DNA of 59,360 nt from Candidatus Competibacteraceae bacterium (GTDB lineage: Bacteria > Pseudomonadota > Gammaproteobacteria > Competibacterales > Competibacteraceae). Of this stretch, positions 8,401-17,289 are shown one piece after another. The notes beneath the pieces are model-generated. The model did not search any database. It was not told where the DNA came from and was given only the letters and a program-made list of their open reading frames with translations. A program made the position numbers and the translations under genes. Where the stretch lies: positions 1 through 59,360 of the forward strand of contig JAEUPW010000108.1 in the NCBI GenBank assembly GCA_016790045.1, in the 5' to 3' direction. Position 1 is the first letter of the stretch. Each line of letters opens with the position of its first letter.

Positions 8401-9549
8401 CTAGCGAGGTTTGAGGGTAATGCGGCCAATCCACTGATCGACTTGATAAAAGATGACGTTCGGCTCGACCTCGAAGATCGTCGAATAGGTCGAGCCCGTT
8501 TTTCGGGCAATTTTATGATTGACCCAGGTTTGGCCGCCATCCTCGCTGATCGCCAAATTGGAGTCGCCTTCACCGGGGTATTTGAAATAAAACTGATCGC
8601 CTTCCGGGGTGATTTTTGACCACCCCTCGCGGTAACGCCGCCCCCAGCCCAGGGCGACGCGCCCATCCCCGAGGCGGATCAAGTTAGGGTCGACGCCCCG
8701 GTCCAGGCCGGTGTAAACCGGCGAACTCCACGTTTTTCCCCAGTCCGCGCTCCAGGAAGCGTACAAGGGAAAATGGTGGCCGGTGCGCAAGATGGATAAC
8801 AGTTGCCCGTTATCGAGCAGCGCGATGGCGGGCTCGACGAAACCTTCGCCGATGGGATCGCCCGATTTCGGCACGGCGATACTTGACAGATAATTCCAGG
8901 TCTTGCCTTGATCGGTCGATCTCACGACAAACGACCGCATCATAAAGCGCGTTTCTTCCTTGGCGTTTCTGTTGTGAATGGGCAGATTGTCCTCTGCAAA
9001 ATTCCCGTACATGGTCATTAACCACGAGCCATCCGGCAGCTCCAGAATCGTCCGAAAAACGTAAATGCCGTACCAGACGCCTTCCTCCGGCTCTTTTGCC
9101 GGCCCTTCCGGTATATTCAGCGTTATTTTTTCGGGGCGAACCGTTTTTAAATCGTCGGTCGAACGCCAGGCGTCCAAGCTGTAAACGCCCGGACTCACCA
9201 GCTTGGCGCGCCCGCCAAGCGCGTAAAACATCCCTTTTTTTGAAAACACGGCGCGTTCGGGGACGGCGTTGATATCTTCTACGTCGATGGCGTTTTGCGG
9301 CTCGACCGTTTTGCCTCCATCGACACTTTTGAGGTGCTTTCTCAAATAGATCACGCCATCGGCGGCGCGAAAACTGCGAATCCATTTGCCGTTATTGAGC
9401 GCTTTGCTGTCCGATATGCTCTGGATTAATGAAGTTCCCTCGGTAGCGAATAATTTGGGCGTTCGGTTAAAGGTTATTCTGTCCAAATAATAAGTGGTGC
9501 CCAAGAAAACAAGCAAAATGATCAGAACGGCGATAAGTTTTTCTTTCAC
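8401..9549 (-). CDS. Membrane-anchored sialidase-like (BNR repeat) protein
   Basis: The 382-residue protein starts with a short basic stretch and a hydrophobic segment (residues about 5-20, LIAVLIILLVFLG), giving an uncleaved membrane anchor or signal. The rest has several Asp-box/BNR motifs (S-x-D-x-G-x-T-W): STDQGKTW, SADWGKTW, SEDGGQTW and a weaker SVDGGKT. These mark a six-bladed beta-propeller of the sialidase superfamily. Catalytic sialidase residues cannot be confirmed by eye, so glycoside hydrolysis is unproven and it may be a binding propeller. The start is a GTG at 9549 preceded by AGAGGAAG. It faces away from the SulP gene end by 160 bases. Confidence 0.7.
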   Translation of the reverse strand: MKEKLIAVLIILLVFLGTTYYLDRITFNRTPKLFATEGTSLIQSISDSKALNNGKWIRSFRAADGVIYLRKHLKSVDGGKTVEPQNAIDVEDINAVPERAVFSKKGMFYALGGRAKLVSPGVYSLDAWRSTDDLKTVRPEKITLNIPEGPAKEPEEGVWYGIYVFRTILELPDGSWLMTMYGNFAEDNLPIHNRNAKEETRFMMRSFVVRSTDQGKTWNYLSSIAVPKSGDPIGEGFVEPAIALLDNGQLLSILRTGHHFPLYASWSADWGKTWSSPVYTGLDRGVDPNLIRLGDGRVALGWGRRYREGWSKITPEGDQFYFKYPGEGDSNLAISEDGGQTWVNHKIARKTGSTYSTIFEVEPNVIFYQVDQWIGRITLKPR

Positions 9550-9709
9550 TTTTCTTCCTCTTCTTTAACGGCTTCCAAAAGAATGGGCTATTGCTTTTTA
9601 AGCGCCGTCCGGCAGGCCATTCGCTTAAATCCTGCTGGCACAGGCGCGTTGCTGAGGAGTCGAGCTTTCTCTGGGCCAAAGCCGATGCCATTCGGTTCGA
9701 CCGCGAACT

Positions 9710-11854
9710 TCACCATTGGATCAAGCGTTGAATTTCTTTGGCGCTCCAGCGCAAGGCGCTGCTTTGCTGTCGGCCCATCGCCAACAACAGAGCGATAGCG
9801 GCATCCGGGCAGGTCAATTGCAACTGGTTAAAGTCCGCGCGGTTGAGCACCAGCAGCTCGCTGACGCGCACCGCCACCGCGTCGGCGGTGCGCGGGCCGG
9901 GGTCGAGAAAAGCCACCGCGCCGAACACGGTGCCCGGCCCGTAGATGCCCAAGCGCTTGTAATGATCCTTGGCGGAGGGCAAGAGAATGTCCACTTGACC
10001 CTGGAGCACCAGATACAGTTCAGCGCCCGGATCGCCGGCCGAAAACAGGCGCTCGCCGCTGGCGAGTTCGCGCGGTCTTAAGGCGGCGGCCAAGGCATTG
10101 AGTTCCACCGGTTTCATGTCGCGGCACAAATCCATTTCGGCCAACTCGAAACGGCGCTCGGGCGCGGGGCTTATGTCCAAGGCGTTCAACAGGGCGTTTT
10201 CGGCGTATTCCAACGCTTGATCGGCCGGACCAAAGGTTTTGACGTTGAGGCGGCCCGGCCGCAGGCTGACTTTGCGCAAGGTCAATTCGACGTCTCGACC
10301 CAGCCCCAACTCTTCGCGCACCTCGCAAAACAGCAGCTCTCCGCCGTGCTTTTCCAGGCGCGCCGCGATTTGCTGGAACAGGCGGACGCTGGACAGATCG
10401 ATTTGCAACACTTGGCGCAGGTGCAGGATAACCCAGGCCGGCCGGTTGAGATCGGGCAGCATGTCCTCGAACAACTGTTCGGTTTTGGCGAAAAACAGAA
10501 TCCCCCGAAGCTGGTACATCACGATTCGGTCGCCGTGCAAATCCAGCACAGCGCGCTGTTCGACCGGCCGCTGGCGCACCGAATGGCGCTGGAGGCCGGT
10601 TTGGCGCGTGTGGATGATCGAGATTCGGCTTTGCGCCTGCACGAACAGCAGGATGGCGATGGCCAAACCGACCAGAACCGCCACCATGAGATCGTAACCG
10701 AGCGTCACTCCGATCACCAGCAGCGCAACCCCCGCATCGAGCCGGGTCCGGCTGCGGCGCGCCCAGGCGAGGATATCCAATTCCAGCAAATTGAGCGCGG
10801 AAGCGATGATGATGCCGGACAGCATACTGGTCGGCAGCCAGCGGCCGACCGGCCCCAGGAACAGCAACAACACCAGCAGAATGAGGCCGGAAAGCGGCGC
10901 GGCCCAGCGCCGCGCGCCGGCTTGGCTGGCGGTGGCGGTGCCGCCCACGCTCGCCGCGCTCGCCATCCCGCCCGCCAGGCCGATGGCGATTTGGCCGAGG
11001 CTTTGCCCCAGCAAGGTGCGGCGGGGATCGTGGCGCAAACCGGTCACGGTGTCGGCCACCGCCGAGGTCAGCAAGGTATTCAAGGAGGCCAGCACCGCGA
11101 GAGTGAAGGCGGCCTGGAGAACGAAAGGCCAAGGCAGCGTCGAGCTTTTGCTTAACGTTTGGAATGCCGGGCGAAATTCGGAAAACGCGGGCAGCGCGCC
11201 GATGGTCCAGTGCGGCGGCGCGAGTTCGGGGCCGGCGACATAAACCAGAACGTGAAACAACAGCGTCCCGCCCGCCAAACCCGCGATGGGGCCGGGGAGG
11301 CGGCGGAACTGGCGCGGCAGATAGCGCGCGATCAGGAAAGTGCCGACGGCGGTGGCGACCGGGAGCCAATGCCACTGCGCCAGCGGGGCCCGATGTTCGA
11401 GGCCGAGCAGAAACGGATACTGAGATTTCATCAACAGCAATCCGGTGCCGGTGGTGAGGCCGGCGATGACCGGATAAGGGATGAATTTCATCAGCCGAGC
11501 ACCGCCCGCCACGGCGATCAGCCATTGCGCGACACCGGCGAGCGCGGTAATGGCGAACAAGGCGGACGCGATGTCGGCGGGGGCGAGATCGGCGGCTCCC
11601 AACACGGCGGCTGTCCCGGCGAGCAGCGCCATGGTCGCCCCGGTCGGCCCGCTGATCAGGCCGGATGTGCCGCCGATGAGCCCCGCGATCATCAGCAGGC
11701 CGATAGCGCCCATCAAACCGGCCAGCGCGCCGGGCGCGGTGCCCAAATACGGCGCGAACACGGTCATGCCGAACGCGGTCGCCTGCGGCAGCACCACGGC
11801 GGCCCCGACCAACGCGCCGCGCAGGTCGCCGTAAAGGTTGGATGAACGTTTCAT
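9710..11854 (-). CDS. SulP anion transporter with STAS and cyclic-nucleotide-binding domains
   Basis: The 714-residue protein has a hydrophobic SulP transporter core (residues about 10-400, with multiple Gly-rich membrane helices such as VGAAVVLPQATAFGM and SGPTGATMALLAG). A STAS domain follows at about 430-550 (VILHLRQVLQIDLSSVRLF). The last 130 residues form a CRP-like cyclic-nucleotide-binding domain (ERLFSAGDPGAELYLVLQGQVDILL and the FGAVAFLDPGPRTADAVA phosphate-binding cassette). It probably moves sulfate, bicarbonate or another anion across the inner membrane under control of a nucleotide ligand; the substrate is not evident. The ATG at 11854 has no strong Shine-Dalgarno. Confidence 0.9.
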   Translation of the reverse strand: MKRSSNLYGDLRGALVGAAVVLPQATAFGMTVFAPYLGTAPGALAGLMGAIGLLMIAGLIGGTSGLISGPTGATMALLAGTAAVLGAADLAPADIASALFAITALAGVAQWLIAVAGGARLMKFIPYPVIAGLTTGTGLLLMKSQYPFLLGLEHRAPLAQWHWLPVATAVGTFLIARYLPRQFRRLPGPIAGLAGGTLLFHVLVYVAGPELAPPHWTIGALPAFSEFRPAFQTLSKSSTLPWPFVLQAAFTLAVLASLNTLLTSAVADTVTGLRHDPRRTLLGQSLGQIAIGLAGGMASAASVGGTATASQAGARRWAAPLSGLILLVLLLFLGPVGRWLPTSMLSGIIIASALNLLELDILAWARRSRTRLDAGVALLVIGVTLGYDLMVAVLVGLAIAILLFVQAQSRISIIHTRQTGLQRHSVRQRPVEQRAVLDLHGDRIVMYQLRGILFFAKTEQLFEDMLPDLNRPAWVILHLRQVLQIDLSSVRLFQQIAARLEKHGGELLFCEVREELGLGRDVELTLRKVSLRPGRLNVKTFGPADQALEYAENALLNALDISPAPERRFELAEMDLCRDMKPVELNALAAALRPRELASGERLFSAGDPGAELYLVLQGQVDILLPSAKDHYKRLGIYGPGTVFGAVAFLDPGPRTADAVAVRVSELLVLNRADFNQLQLTCPDAAIALLLAMGRQQSSALRWSAKEIQRLIQW

Positions 11855-11975
11855 GATCGCAACGGAGGCCGGCCGCCGTGGGCTATTTTAGTGAAATCGA
11901 CATGGGATCAGAGTATAGAGGGCTCCTTTAGGGCGAGTGAGTTGAAGGTGAAGCGCCCCGGTGTTTTTTGGCGGT

Positions 11976-12194
11976 GGCGATGTTCCGGTGACCGAGCGCG
12001 ACAAGCTTTGACGCCACGATGTCGCCGACCCTGCGGTTGCCGAGATCGACCAAAGGATAGTGAGGTTTCGGTCTGTCGCGGCCGTGGGCCACTAACGGAC
12101 CCTTCGATTGGGCGAGGAAATCGATCCCCGGCGAGTTGAAGCTCGGATTGACGACCCCAAACCCGTCGACGGCCCCCCGCCGAAACAGCCGCGC
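11976..12194 (-). pseudogene. Remnant of a LacI-family transcriptional regulator (sensor-domain fragment)
   Basis: On the minus strand about 73 residues read like the first sensor lobe of a LacI-family repressor: RRGAVDGFGVVNPSF, then GPLVAHGRDRP, HYPLVDLGNRRVG and KLVALGHRNIA. The order and spacing of VDG, P-V-x-HGR, VD-x-x-N and LGHR-x-IA are those of the family. No helix-turn-helix is found upstream in any frame, and the rest of the sensor domain is absent downstream, where the frame stops at 11928. I therefore call it a gene relic. It fills part of a 558-base gap between the SulP gene and the next ORF. Confidence 0.5.
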
Positions 12195-12338
12195 GCGAGA
12201 ATCGACCGTTTTTCCCGCTTTCGGCATGACGTTCAGGACGACCGGGAATAGGTGAGGGAGCCGGCTTTTCCGCTGCGGCCGGTTTTTCGATTGGCCCGCT
12301 GAAACCCGAATCGAACGTTAAAACTTTGTATTGTGCCG

Positions 12339-12378
12339 TTGGCGTTTTCGAGCTTATCCTATACTGAATTGATAAGCT
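12339..12378 (+). promoter_or_regulatory. Putative promoter with inverted repeat for the small exported protein
   Basis: A TATACT -10 element (12360-12365) is preceded by TTGGCG (12339-12344) with a slightly short 15-base spacer. The perfect 8-base inverted repeat AGCTTATC (12351-12358) and GATAAGCT (12371-12378) surrounds the -10, so a dimeric repressor could occupy it. The next gene starts at 12413 with CAGGGAG just upstream. The regulator is unknown. Confidence 0.35.
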
Positions 12379-12412
12379 TACGAAACAGTCGCAACACCAG
12401 GGAGCAAATCGC

Positions 12413-12757
12413 ATGAACAAACCGCTGTTCTGGCTGGCCGGGCTAGCCCTCTCCTTAACGCAGATCGCCTCTCCCGTCATGGCCAACGGCTTCACGGAAC
12501 GCTTCACCCTCAAGCAAAACGAGCGCTATGGCTGCTGCATCGTCAAAACGCTCAACAAAGCGGCCGACACCTGGGAATACGAAGACGATATTTCCTTCGG
12601 CACCTGCTACAAATGGGCGCGGCTGACCGGCGACCCCCTGCAATTTCTCAACAACCGCAAATACGAATTTTACGCCAACACCCGATGCTCCACCTTCAGC
12701 GGTGAACACGAGCTGATCCGCGAAAAATGGAGCCCGACCTACCGCAGCGGCTACTGA
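12413..12757 (+). CDS. Small exported cysteine-containing hypothetical protein
   Basis: The 114-residue product begins with a typical Sec signal (MNKPLFWLAGLALSLTQIAS, cleavage likely after VMA near residue 24). The mature 90 residues include CC, FGTCYKW and TRCSTF, giving four cysteines that could form two disulfides in the periplasm. I do not recognise a family. CAGGGAG lies 8 bases before the ATG. It converges with the Bcr/CflA gene, leaving only three bases between stops. Confidence 0.65.
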   Translation: MNKPLFWLAGLALSLTQIASPVMANGFTERFTLKQNERYGCCIVKTLNKAADTWEYEDDISFGTCYKWARLTGDPLQFLNNRKYEFYANTRCSTFSGEHELIREKWSPTYRSGY

Positions 12758-12760
12758 CGG

Positions 12761-13978
12761 CTAACGCCTTCCATCGCCCACCAGCAGGCGATGGGCGGCG
12801 TAAGCCGCCAACCCGCAGCCGGCGATCACCGCCGTCATGGGCAGCGCCGAGCCGCCGCCGAGCAAGCCGACCGCCACGCTCGACACCGTCGCCAGCCCGA
12901 ATTGCAGCGTGCCGATCAGAGCCGAAGCGCTGCCCGCCCGCGCGCCTTGTTTCGCCAAAGCGTTGGCCAGCGCGTTCGGCGCGGTAAAGCCGAGCGTGGC
13001 GAGATAGCCGAACAGCGGAACCAGCAGCGCCGCCAACCCGCCTTGGCCGCTCGCCGCGACCGCCAGCAGCACCAATCCCAACAATACGGTCGCGCGATTG
13101 GCGCGACGCAAAATCGCATCGGCGCCGTAGCGCAGCAGCAGCCGGCGGTTGAGCTGCGAACTGGCGATCAAACCCAGCGCGTTCAATCCGAACAGCCAGC
13201 CGTAGGCGTGCGCCGGAATGCCGTAAAGTTCGATGAAGACGTGCGGCGAGCCGGTGATATACGCGAACAGCCCCGCCTGCGCGAAACCGCCGCTCAGGGT
13301 GTAACCCAGAAAATCGCGATCCTGCAGCAAGTCCGCGTAGGTGCGCAGGGTCGCGCCGACGCCGCCGCCCACGGTATCGGCCGGCCGCGTTTCCGGCAGG
13401 AAGCGCCAGACCGCCAGCAGACAAAGCAGGCCAAATAGCGCCAGCGCGATAAAAATCGCGCGCCAACTGGCCAGCACCAGCAGCCAGCCGCCGAGCAGGG
13501 GCGCCAGGATCGGCGCGAGTCCCATCACCAGCATCAACAGCGAATAAATCCGCGCCGAGGTTTGCGCGTCGAAGCGGTCGCGCACCACCGCGCGGGCGAT
13601 CACCACCCCGGCGCAACCGCCCGCCGCCTGCACGAAGCGCAGCGCCGTCAGCGTGCTGATGTCGGGAGCCAGCGCGCAACCGAGCGAGGCGGCGACGTAA
13701 AGCAGCAATCCGGCATACAGCGGCGGTTTGCGGCCGAAGCGGTCGGCCAGCGGACCATGCACGGCTTGACCGAGCGCCAAACCGACAAAAAAACTGGAAA
13801 GCGTGAACTGCGCGGCGGCAGGCGCGACGCCGAACTCGGCGGCGATGGCGGGCAGGCCCGGCAGATACATATCGATCGACATCGGCGCGAAGGCGATCAA
13901 CGCGCCGAGCAGCAGTAGCCAGGAAAGCGGCGGACGGTTCAGCGTAAGGGTTCCAAAGGTCGAACGCGGAAACAGCAA
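12761..13978 (-). CDS. Bcr/CflA-family multidrug efflux MFS transporter
   Basis: The 405-residue protein has the 12-TM layout of the major facilitator superfamily. The N-terminal half carries the Bcr/CflA hallmarks: APMSIDMYLPGLPAIA in TM1, the loop 2-3 motif GPLADRFGRKP and RFVQAAGGCAGVVIARAVVRD in TM4-5. Such pumps export drugs such as bicyclomycin or metabolites by proton antiport. The substrate here is unknown. The frame opens with TTG at 13978 and has no ATG or clear Shine-Dalgarno before TM1, so the start is uncertain. Confidence 0.9.
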   Translation of the reverse strand: MLFPRSTFGTLTLNRPPLSWLLLLGALIAFAPMSIDMYLPGLPAIAAEFGVAPAAAQFTLSSFFVGLALGQAVHGPLADRFGRKPPLYAGLLLYVAASLGCALAPDISTLTALRFVQAAGGCAGVVIARAVVRDRFDAQTSARIYSLLMLVMGLAPILAPLLGGWLLVLASWRAIFIALALFGLLCLLAVWRFLPETRPADTVGGGVGATLRTYADLLQDRDFLGYTLSGGFAQAGLFAYITGSPHVFIELYGIPAHAYGWLFGLNALGLIASSQLNRRLLLRYGADAILRRANRATVLLGLVLLAVAASGQGGLAALLVPLFGYLATLGFTAPNALANALAKQGARAGSASALIGTLQFGLATVSSVAVGLLGGGSALPMTAVIAGCGLAAYAAHRLLVGDGRR

Positions 13979-14177
13979 AGGCGTTCGATTCTAACCGAGC
14001 AGCGCCCGATTCGAACGCGGATTAAGCCAAGTCGCCAGCAGATGGCATGAGCCGAAAGCGCGCGGTCGAAGCCGAAAGCCGCACGGGCGGTGTATTCGGG
14101 CGAGAAAAGTTGCCGCGATGGCCCATAATGGCGATGAGATCGAACCGATTCCATTTGCCCTGCGGAGTGCCATCGCC

Positions 14178-14702
14178 GTGAGAACGTTGCTGCTATTGCT
14201 GTTGTCGCTCGCCGGTTGCGCGGTTGCCCCACCCGGCGACGTGACCCCCGTCACCGGCTTCGATTTGGACCGCTATCTCGGAAAGTGGTATGAAATCGCG
14301 CGTTTGGATCACCCTTTCGAGCGCGGTCTGAGCAACATCAGCGCCACTTACAGCGTGCGCGACGATGGTGGCGTCCGGGTGCTGAACCGAGGTTACAACG
14401 ACCGCGCGGGCGCTTGGAAAGAAGCCGAAGGGCGCGCCTATTTCACCAGCGACCCGAATATCGGCTCCTTAAAGGTATCGTTTTTCGGGCCTTTTTATGG
14501 CGGTTATCACGTCATCGCTTTGGATCGAAGCGCCTATTCCTATGCCATGATCAGCGGTCCCAATCGGGATTATCTGTGGATTCTGGCCCGAAGCCGACAG
14601 TTGCCGTCCGCCGTGCTGGACGATTTGCTCAAACAAGCCAAGGATTTGGGCTTTCCTGCCGACCGACTCATTTGGGTCCGGCAGGATCGCGACGATGCCT
14701 GA
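14178..14702 (+). CDS. blc: Outer-membrane lipocalin lipoprotein (Blc-like)
   Basis: Bacterial lipocalins bind lysophospholipids or fatty acids at the outer membrane. From the GTG at 14178 (GGAG 11 bases before) the protein begins MRTLLLLLLSLAGC, a lipoprotein signal with lipobox Cys14; an in-frame ATG at 14118 would add a poorly hydrophobic tail and is rejected. The lipocalin signature LDRYLGKWYEIARLDHPFER follows, then ISATYSVRDDGGVRVLNRGY and the C-terminal YLWILARSRQLP, as in Blc. The mature protein is about 160 residues, normal for the family. Confidence 0.92.
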   Translation: MRTLLLLLLSLAGCAVAPPGDVTPVTGFDLDRYLGKWYEIARLDHPFERGLSNISATYSVRDDGGVRVLNRGYNDRAGAWKEAEGRAYFTSDPNIGSLKVSFFGPFYGGYHVIALDRSAYSYAMISGPNRDYLWILARSRQLPSAVLDDLLKQAKDLGFPADRLIWVRQDRDDA

Positions 14703-14785
14703 AGCCGAGGTCGGTTGACGCTCGTTTGCAATCAAATGCGGCAGCGGCAGCGGGGAACTGATGGCGGAAATGCCCCGGCGCCATT

Positions 14786-15181
14786 TTATTCGACAGCCAT
14801 CTCGACGGTGTCAAACTGCACCAGTCCGGCCGTCTTGGACACGGTGGCGCGCACGATCACACCGACCAGCGGGTCATGCGTCACAGTCCAGGCCGTTTCG
14901 GTTTCGCCGGTCACCTTGAGGTCCTTGGCGGAAATCGCCGGCATGGGCACGTAGGCTCGATCGACGGGATTTTGAAAATACAGTTTCCCGAACGCTGCCC
15001 GATAACGTTCCGCAACCCGCGATTTGAGCTGTTCTTCCGTCATTGTAGCCATCGTGGTCTCCGCGTGAGAGGGCCTGGATAACCCTTCAGAAAATAAGAG
15101 CGCCGCACCGAGCAAAGCGGCGGCGAACGCCGCAGTCAATCCATACCGCTCGATTTTCGTGTTGCGTCGTTCTGGCGTCAT
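14786..15181 (-). CDS. Exported hypothetical protein
   Basis: The 131-residue product has a basic N-terminus and a hydrophobic stretch at residues about 14-31 (LTAAFAAALLGAALLFSEG) ending in SHAE, a probable signal peptidase site near residue 40. The mature part (EEQLKSRVAERYRAAFGK, VTGETETAWTVTHDPLVG) has no motif I know. It starts 3 bases after the end of the metalloprotease-like gene on the same strand, so the two are almost certainly co-transcribed and may act together, for instance as a substrate, inhibitor or chaperone. That is inference from context only. Confidence 0.65.
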   Translation of the reverse strand: MTPERRNTKIERYGLTAAFAAALLGAALLFSEGLSRPSHAETTMATMTEEQLKSRVAERYRAAFGKLYFQNPVDRAYVPMPAISAKDLKVTGETETAWTVTHDPLVGVIVRATVSKTAGLVQFDTVEMAVE

Positions 15182-15184
15182 GGT

Positions 15185-15760
15185 TCAGCAGTCCTTCAGA
15201 TGCGTGCTTTTCAGGATCTGCGCGATTTGTTTTTTGTTGAAAGTCGGAAAACTGTTCTCGGGAATCTTGTGGGTGCCGTTGATCATGATATTGCTGGTCA
15301 CCGTCTCGTGAACCGGCGCGAAGGTGGACGTCAGCAGCACGTGCCCCAGCTCGTGGGCCAGCGTGTAGAGGGTCCCGGCGGCTGAAACGGCGATGGCTGG
15401 CTTGGCGGGATTGTGGCCGGCGCAACCCGCGATCGAATTGGCCCCGTCGTGGATGCCGCCGACAATGAAAGCGGTGATGCCGGTCCCGACCCTATCTTTG
15501 ACCAGTTCGAACAAGTCGTCCTGTTCGGCGTTGTTTTGATCCCATTTGCACTGACCGTCGATCACGGCCAGCTTGACCGTCTGTTCGTCGGTGAGCGCCA
15601 GACAGGCTTGCTGGCGAATGTCGAAGTAGATGCCGTTCGAACCATACAGTTTTTCCGCGTAGGTGATCGCCTTGGCGTAATCGAACTTCACAGGCGCGAG
15701 GGTGAAAATATTGACCGGCAGGAGCTTGCTGCATTGATTGCCATGCTTGTCTTTTTTCAT
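15185..15760 (-). CDS. Putative zinc metallopeptidase with HELGH and Met-turn-like SNIM
   Basis: The likely product from ATG 15760 is 191 residues. The frame continues up to an ATG at 15841, but the extra 27 residues look non-coding. HELGH at 136-140, His151 and SNIM with Met159 resemble a metzincin zinc site followed by a Met-turn. The third ligand spacing (HExxHx10H) is longer than the classical HExxHxxGxxH, so this is a divergent or partly degenerate version. Five cysteines (10, 53, 71, 113, 191) could form disulfides, but no signal peptide is evident. It precedes a small exported protein by 3 bases. Confidence 0.6.
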   Translation of the reverse strand: MKKDKHGNQCSKLLPVNIFTLAPVKFDYAKAITYAEKLYGSNGIYFDIRQQACLALTDEQTVKLAVIDGQCKWDQNNAEQDDLFELVKDRVGTGITAFIVGGIHDGANSIAGCAGHNPAKPAIAVSAAGTLYTLAHELGHVLLTSTFAPVHETVTSNIMINGTHKIPENSFPTFNKKQIAQILKSTHLKDC

Positions 15761-16069
15761 GATGTTCGCGCCTTGAATACGGTATGGAGGCCAGGGATAT
15801 CCAAAAGACCGGCACATTCGGTGCCAAAACAGCATAATCATTTGAATGGACTATAGTTTTTATGCCGATAATCTCCTGTTTTCGGACGTGAGCCGAGGAT
15901 GGGGCCGGAAAGGCGGGCGACTCGGTCAGTTTGAGCCGGGCCAAGCTGGCCCATCGGTTGGCGAAAGCCGCGAGGCGGTTCGCGCCCCATCGCCGGCGAG
16001 GCTGCGGCGGTGGTGCGCTCGGGGTTAGAATCCTCTTCCCCATAGCCTCAACAAGGATCGCGCCCCGCC

Positions 16070-17248
16070 ATGTCCCGCGTTCAAACCGGTCTTGAAACCC
16101 TCGTCCGCGAACAGCCCGAGAAGATTCGCGGCGCTCGCATCGGCGTGGTCTGCCATCCCGCCAGCGTCGACGCCGAATTGCGCCACGCGCTCGATTTGCT
16201 GCAAGCGGCGGGCGCTCGCATCAAGGCTATCTTCGGTCCGGAACACGGCGCGCGCGGCGAGGCCCAGGATATGGAAGATGTCGAGGATGTGTCGCTCGAT
16301 CCGCGCTTGCGGGTTCCCGTTCACAGTCTCTATGGCGCGACCTTCGACAGCCTGACCCCAGGCCAGGACCAACTGGCCGATCTCGATGCGCTGGTGATCG
16401 ATTTACAGGATGTCGGCGCGCGGTATTACACCTTCGTCTGGACCATGGCCTTATGCATGGAGGCGGCGGGCAAGGTGGGCGTGCGGGTGCTGGTGTGCGA
16501 CCGTCCCAACCCCATCGACGGTTTGACCACGGAAGGCAATCTCGTCAAAGCGGGATTTGAATCGTTCGTCGGCCTGCATCCGTTGCCGAACCGCCACGGC
16601 CTGACGCCCGGCGAGATCGCCCGTTACGTCCAGCGCGATCGCGGCGCTCGCTGCGAGTTGGAAATCATGCCGCTGCGGGGCTGGCGGCGCGACATGTTCT
16701 TTGAGGAAACCGGGTTGCCGTGGGTCTATCCCTCGCCCAACATGCCGACCGTCGATACCGCGCTGGTTTATCCCGGCATGTGTTTGGTCGAGGCCACCGA
16801 ACTGTCGGAAGGGCGCGGAACGTGCCGGCCTTTTGAAGTTGCCGGCGCGCCGGGCGTCGATCCCGAGCGCTTGGCCGCCGAGCTGTCGCGGCGCGATCTT
16901 CCCGGTTGTCGCTTCCGTCCGCTGTATTTCCGGCCCAAGTTTCAAAAGCACGCCGGCGGCACCTGCGGCGGGGTGCAAATTCATCTCACCGACCGCCGCC
17001 GTTTTGACTCATGTGCGGTCGGCGTCGCGTTCCTGGACGGCGTCAAGCGCGTCGCGCCCGACGCCTTCGTCTGGCGCGAGAAGCCCTATGAATTCGTGGC
17101 CGACATTCCGGCCATCGACCTGCTAGGGGGGGATGACAGGCTGCGTTTGGCGCTGGAAGCGGGGGCCGATCTGGGCGAACTTGCGGCCGAATGGGCGCGG
17201 GAGCGGGCGCCGTTCGAGGACGTTCGCCGCGGATGTTGGCTGTACTAA
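16070..17248 (+). CDS. namZ: DUF1343 exo-beta-N-acetylmuramidase (NamZ-like)
   Basis: NamZ-type enzymes remove terminal N-acetylmuramic acid from peptidoglycan fragments. The 392-residue protein matches the family along its length: FGPEHGARGEAQ near residue 63, VHSLYG, VIDLQDVGARYYTFVWTM at about 112-129, VCDRPNPI, PNRHGLTPGEIARY, YPSPNMPTVDTALVYPG and EGRGTCRPFE. There is no signal peptide, which suggests cytoplasmic recycling of cell-wall sugars unless it leaves by another route. It is preceded by a 228-base gap and faces the end of cobJ, so it is likely transcribed alone. Confidence 0.9.
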   Translation: MSRVQTGLETLVREQPEKIRGARIGVVCHPASVDAELRHALDLLQAAGARIKAIFGPEHGARGEAQDMEDVEDVSLDPRLRVPVHSLYGATFDSLTPGQDQLADLDALVIDLQDVGARYYTFVWTMALCMEAAGKVGVRVLVCDRPNPIDGLTTEGNLVKAGFESFVGLHPLPNRHGLTPGEIARYVQRDRGARCELEIMPLRGWRRDMFFEETGLPWVYPSPNMPTVDTALVYPGMCLVEATELSEGRGTCRPFEVAGAPGVDPERLAAELSRRDLPGCRFRPLYFRPKFQKHAGGTCGGVQIHLTDRRRFDSCAVGVAFLDGVKRVAPDAFVWREKPYEFVADIPAIDLLGGDDRLRLALEAGADLGELAAEWARERAPFEDVRRGCWLY

Positions 17249-17289
17249 AGCGTTTGTCTTGTCGGATACATCGAAAAGAGACACTTATT

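Noticed and set aside
12351..12378. Operator of the neighbouring LacI-family relic
   Set aside because: LacI-family operators are usually compact with a central CG pair. This repeat has a 12-base gap and the relic lacks a DNA-binding domain.
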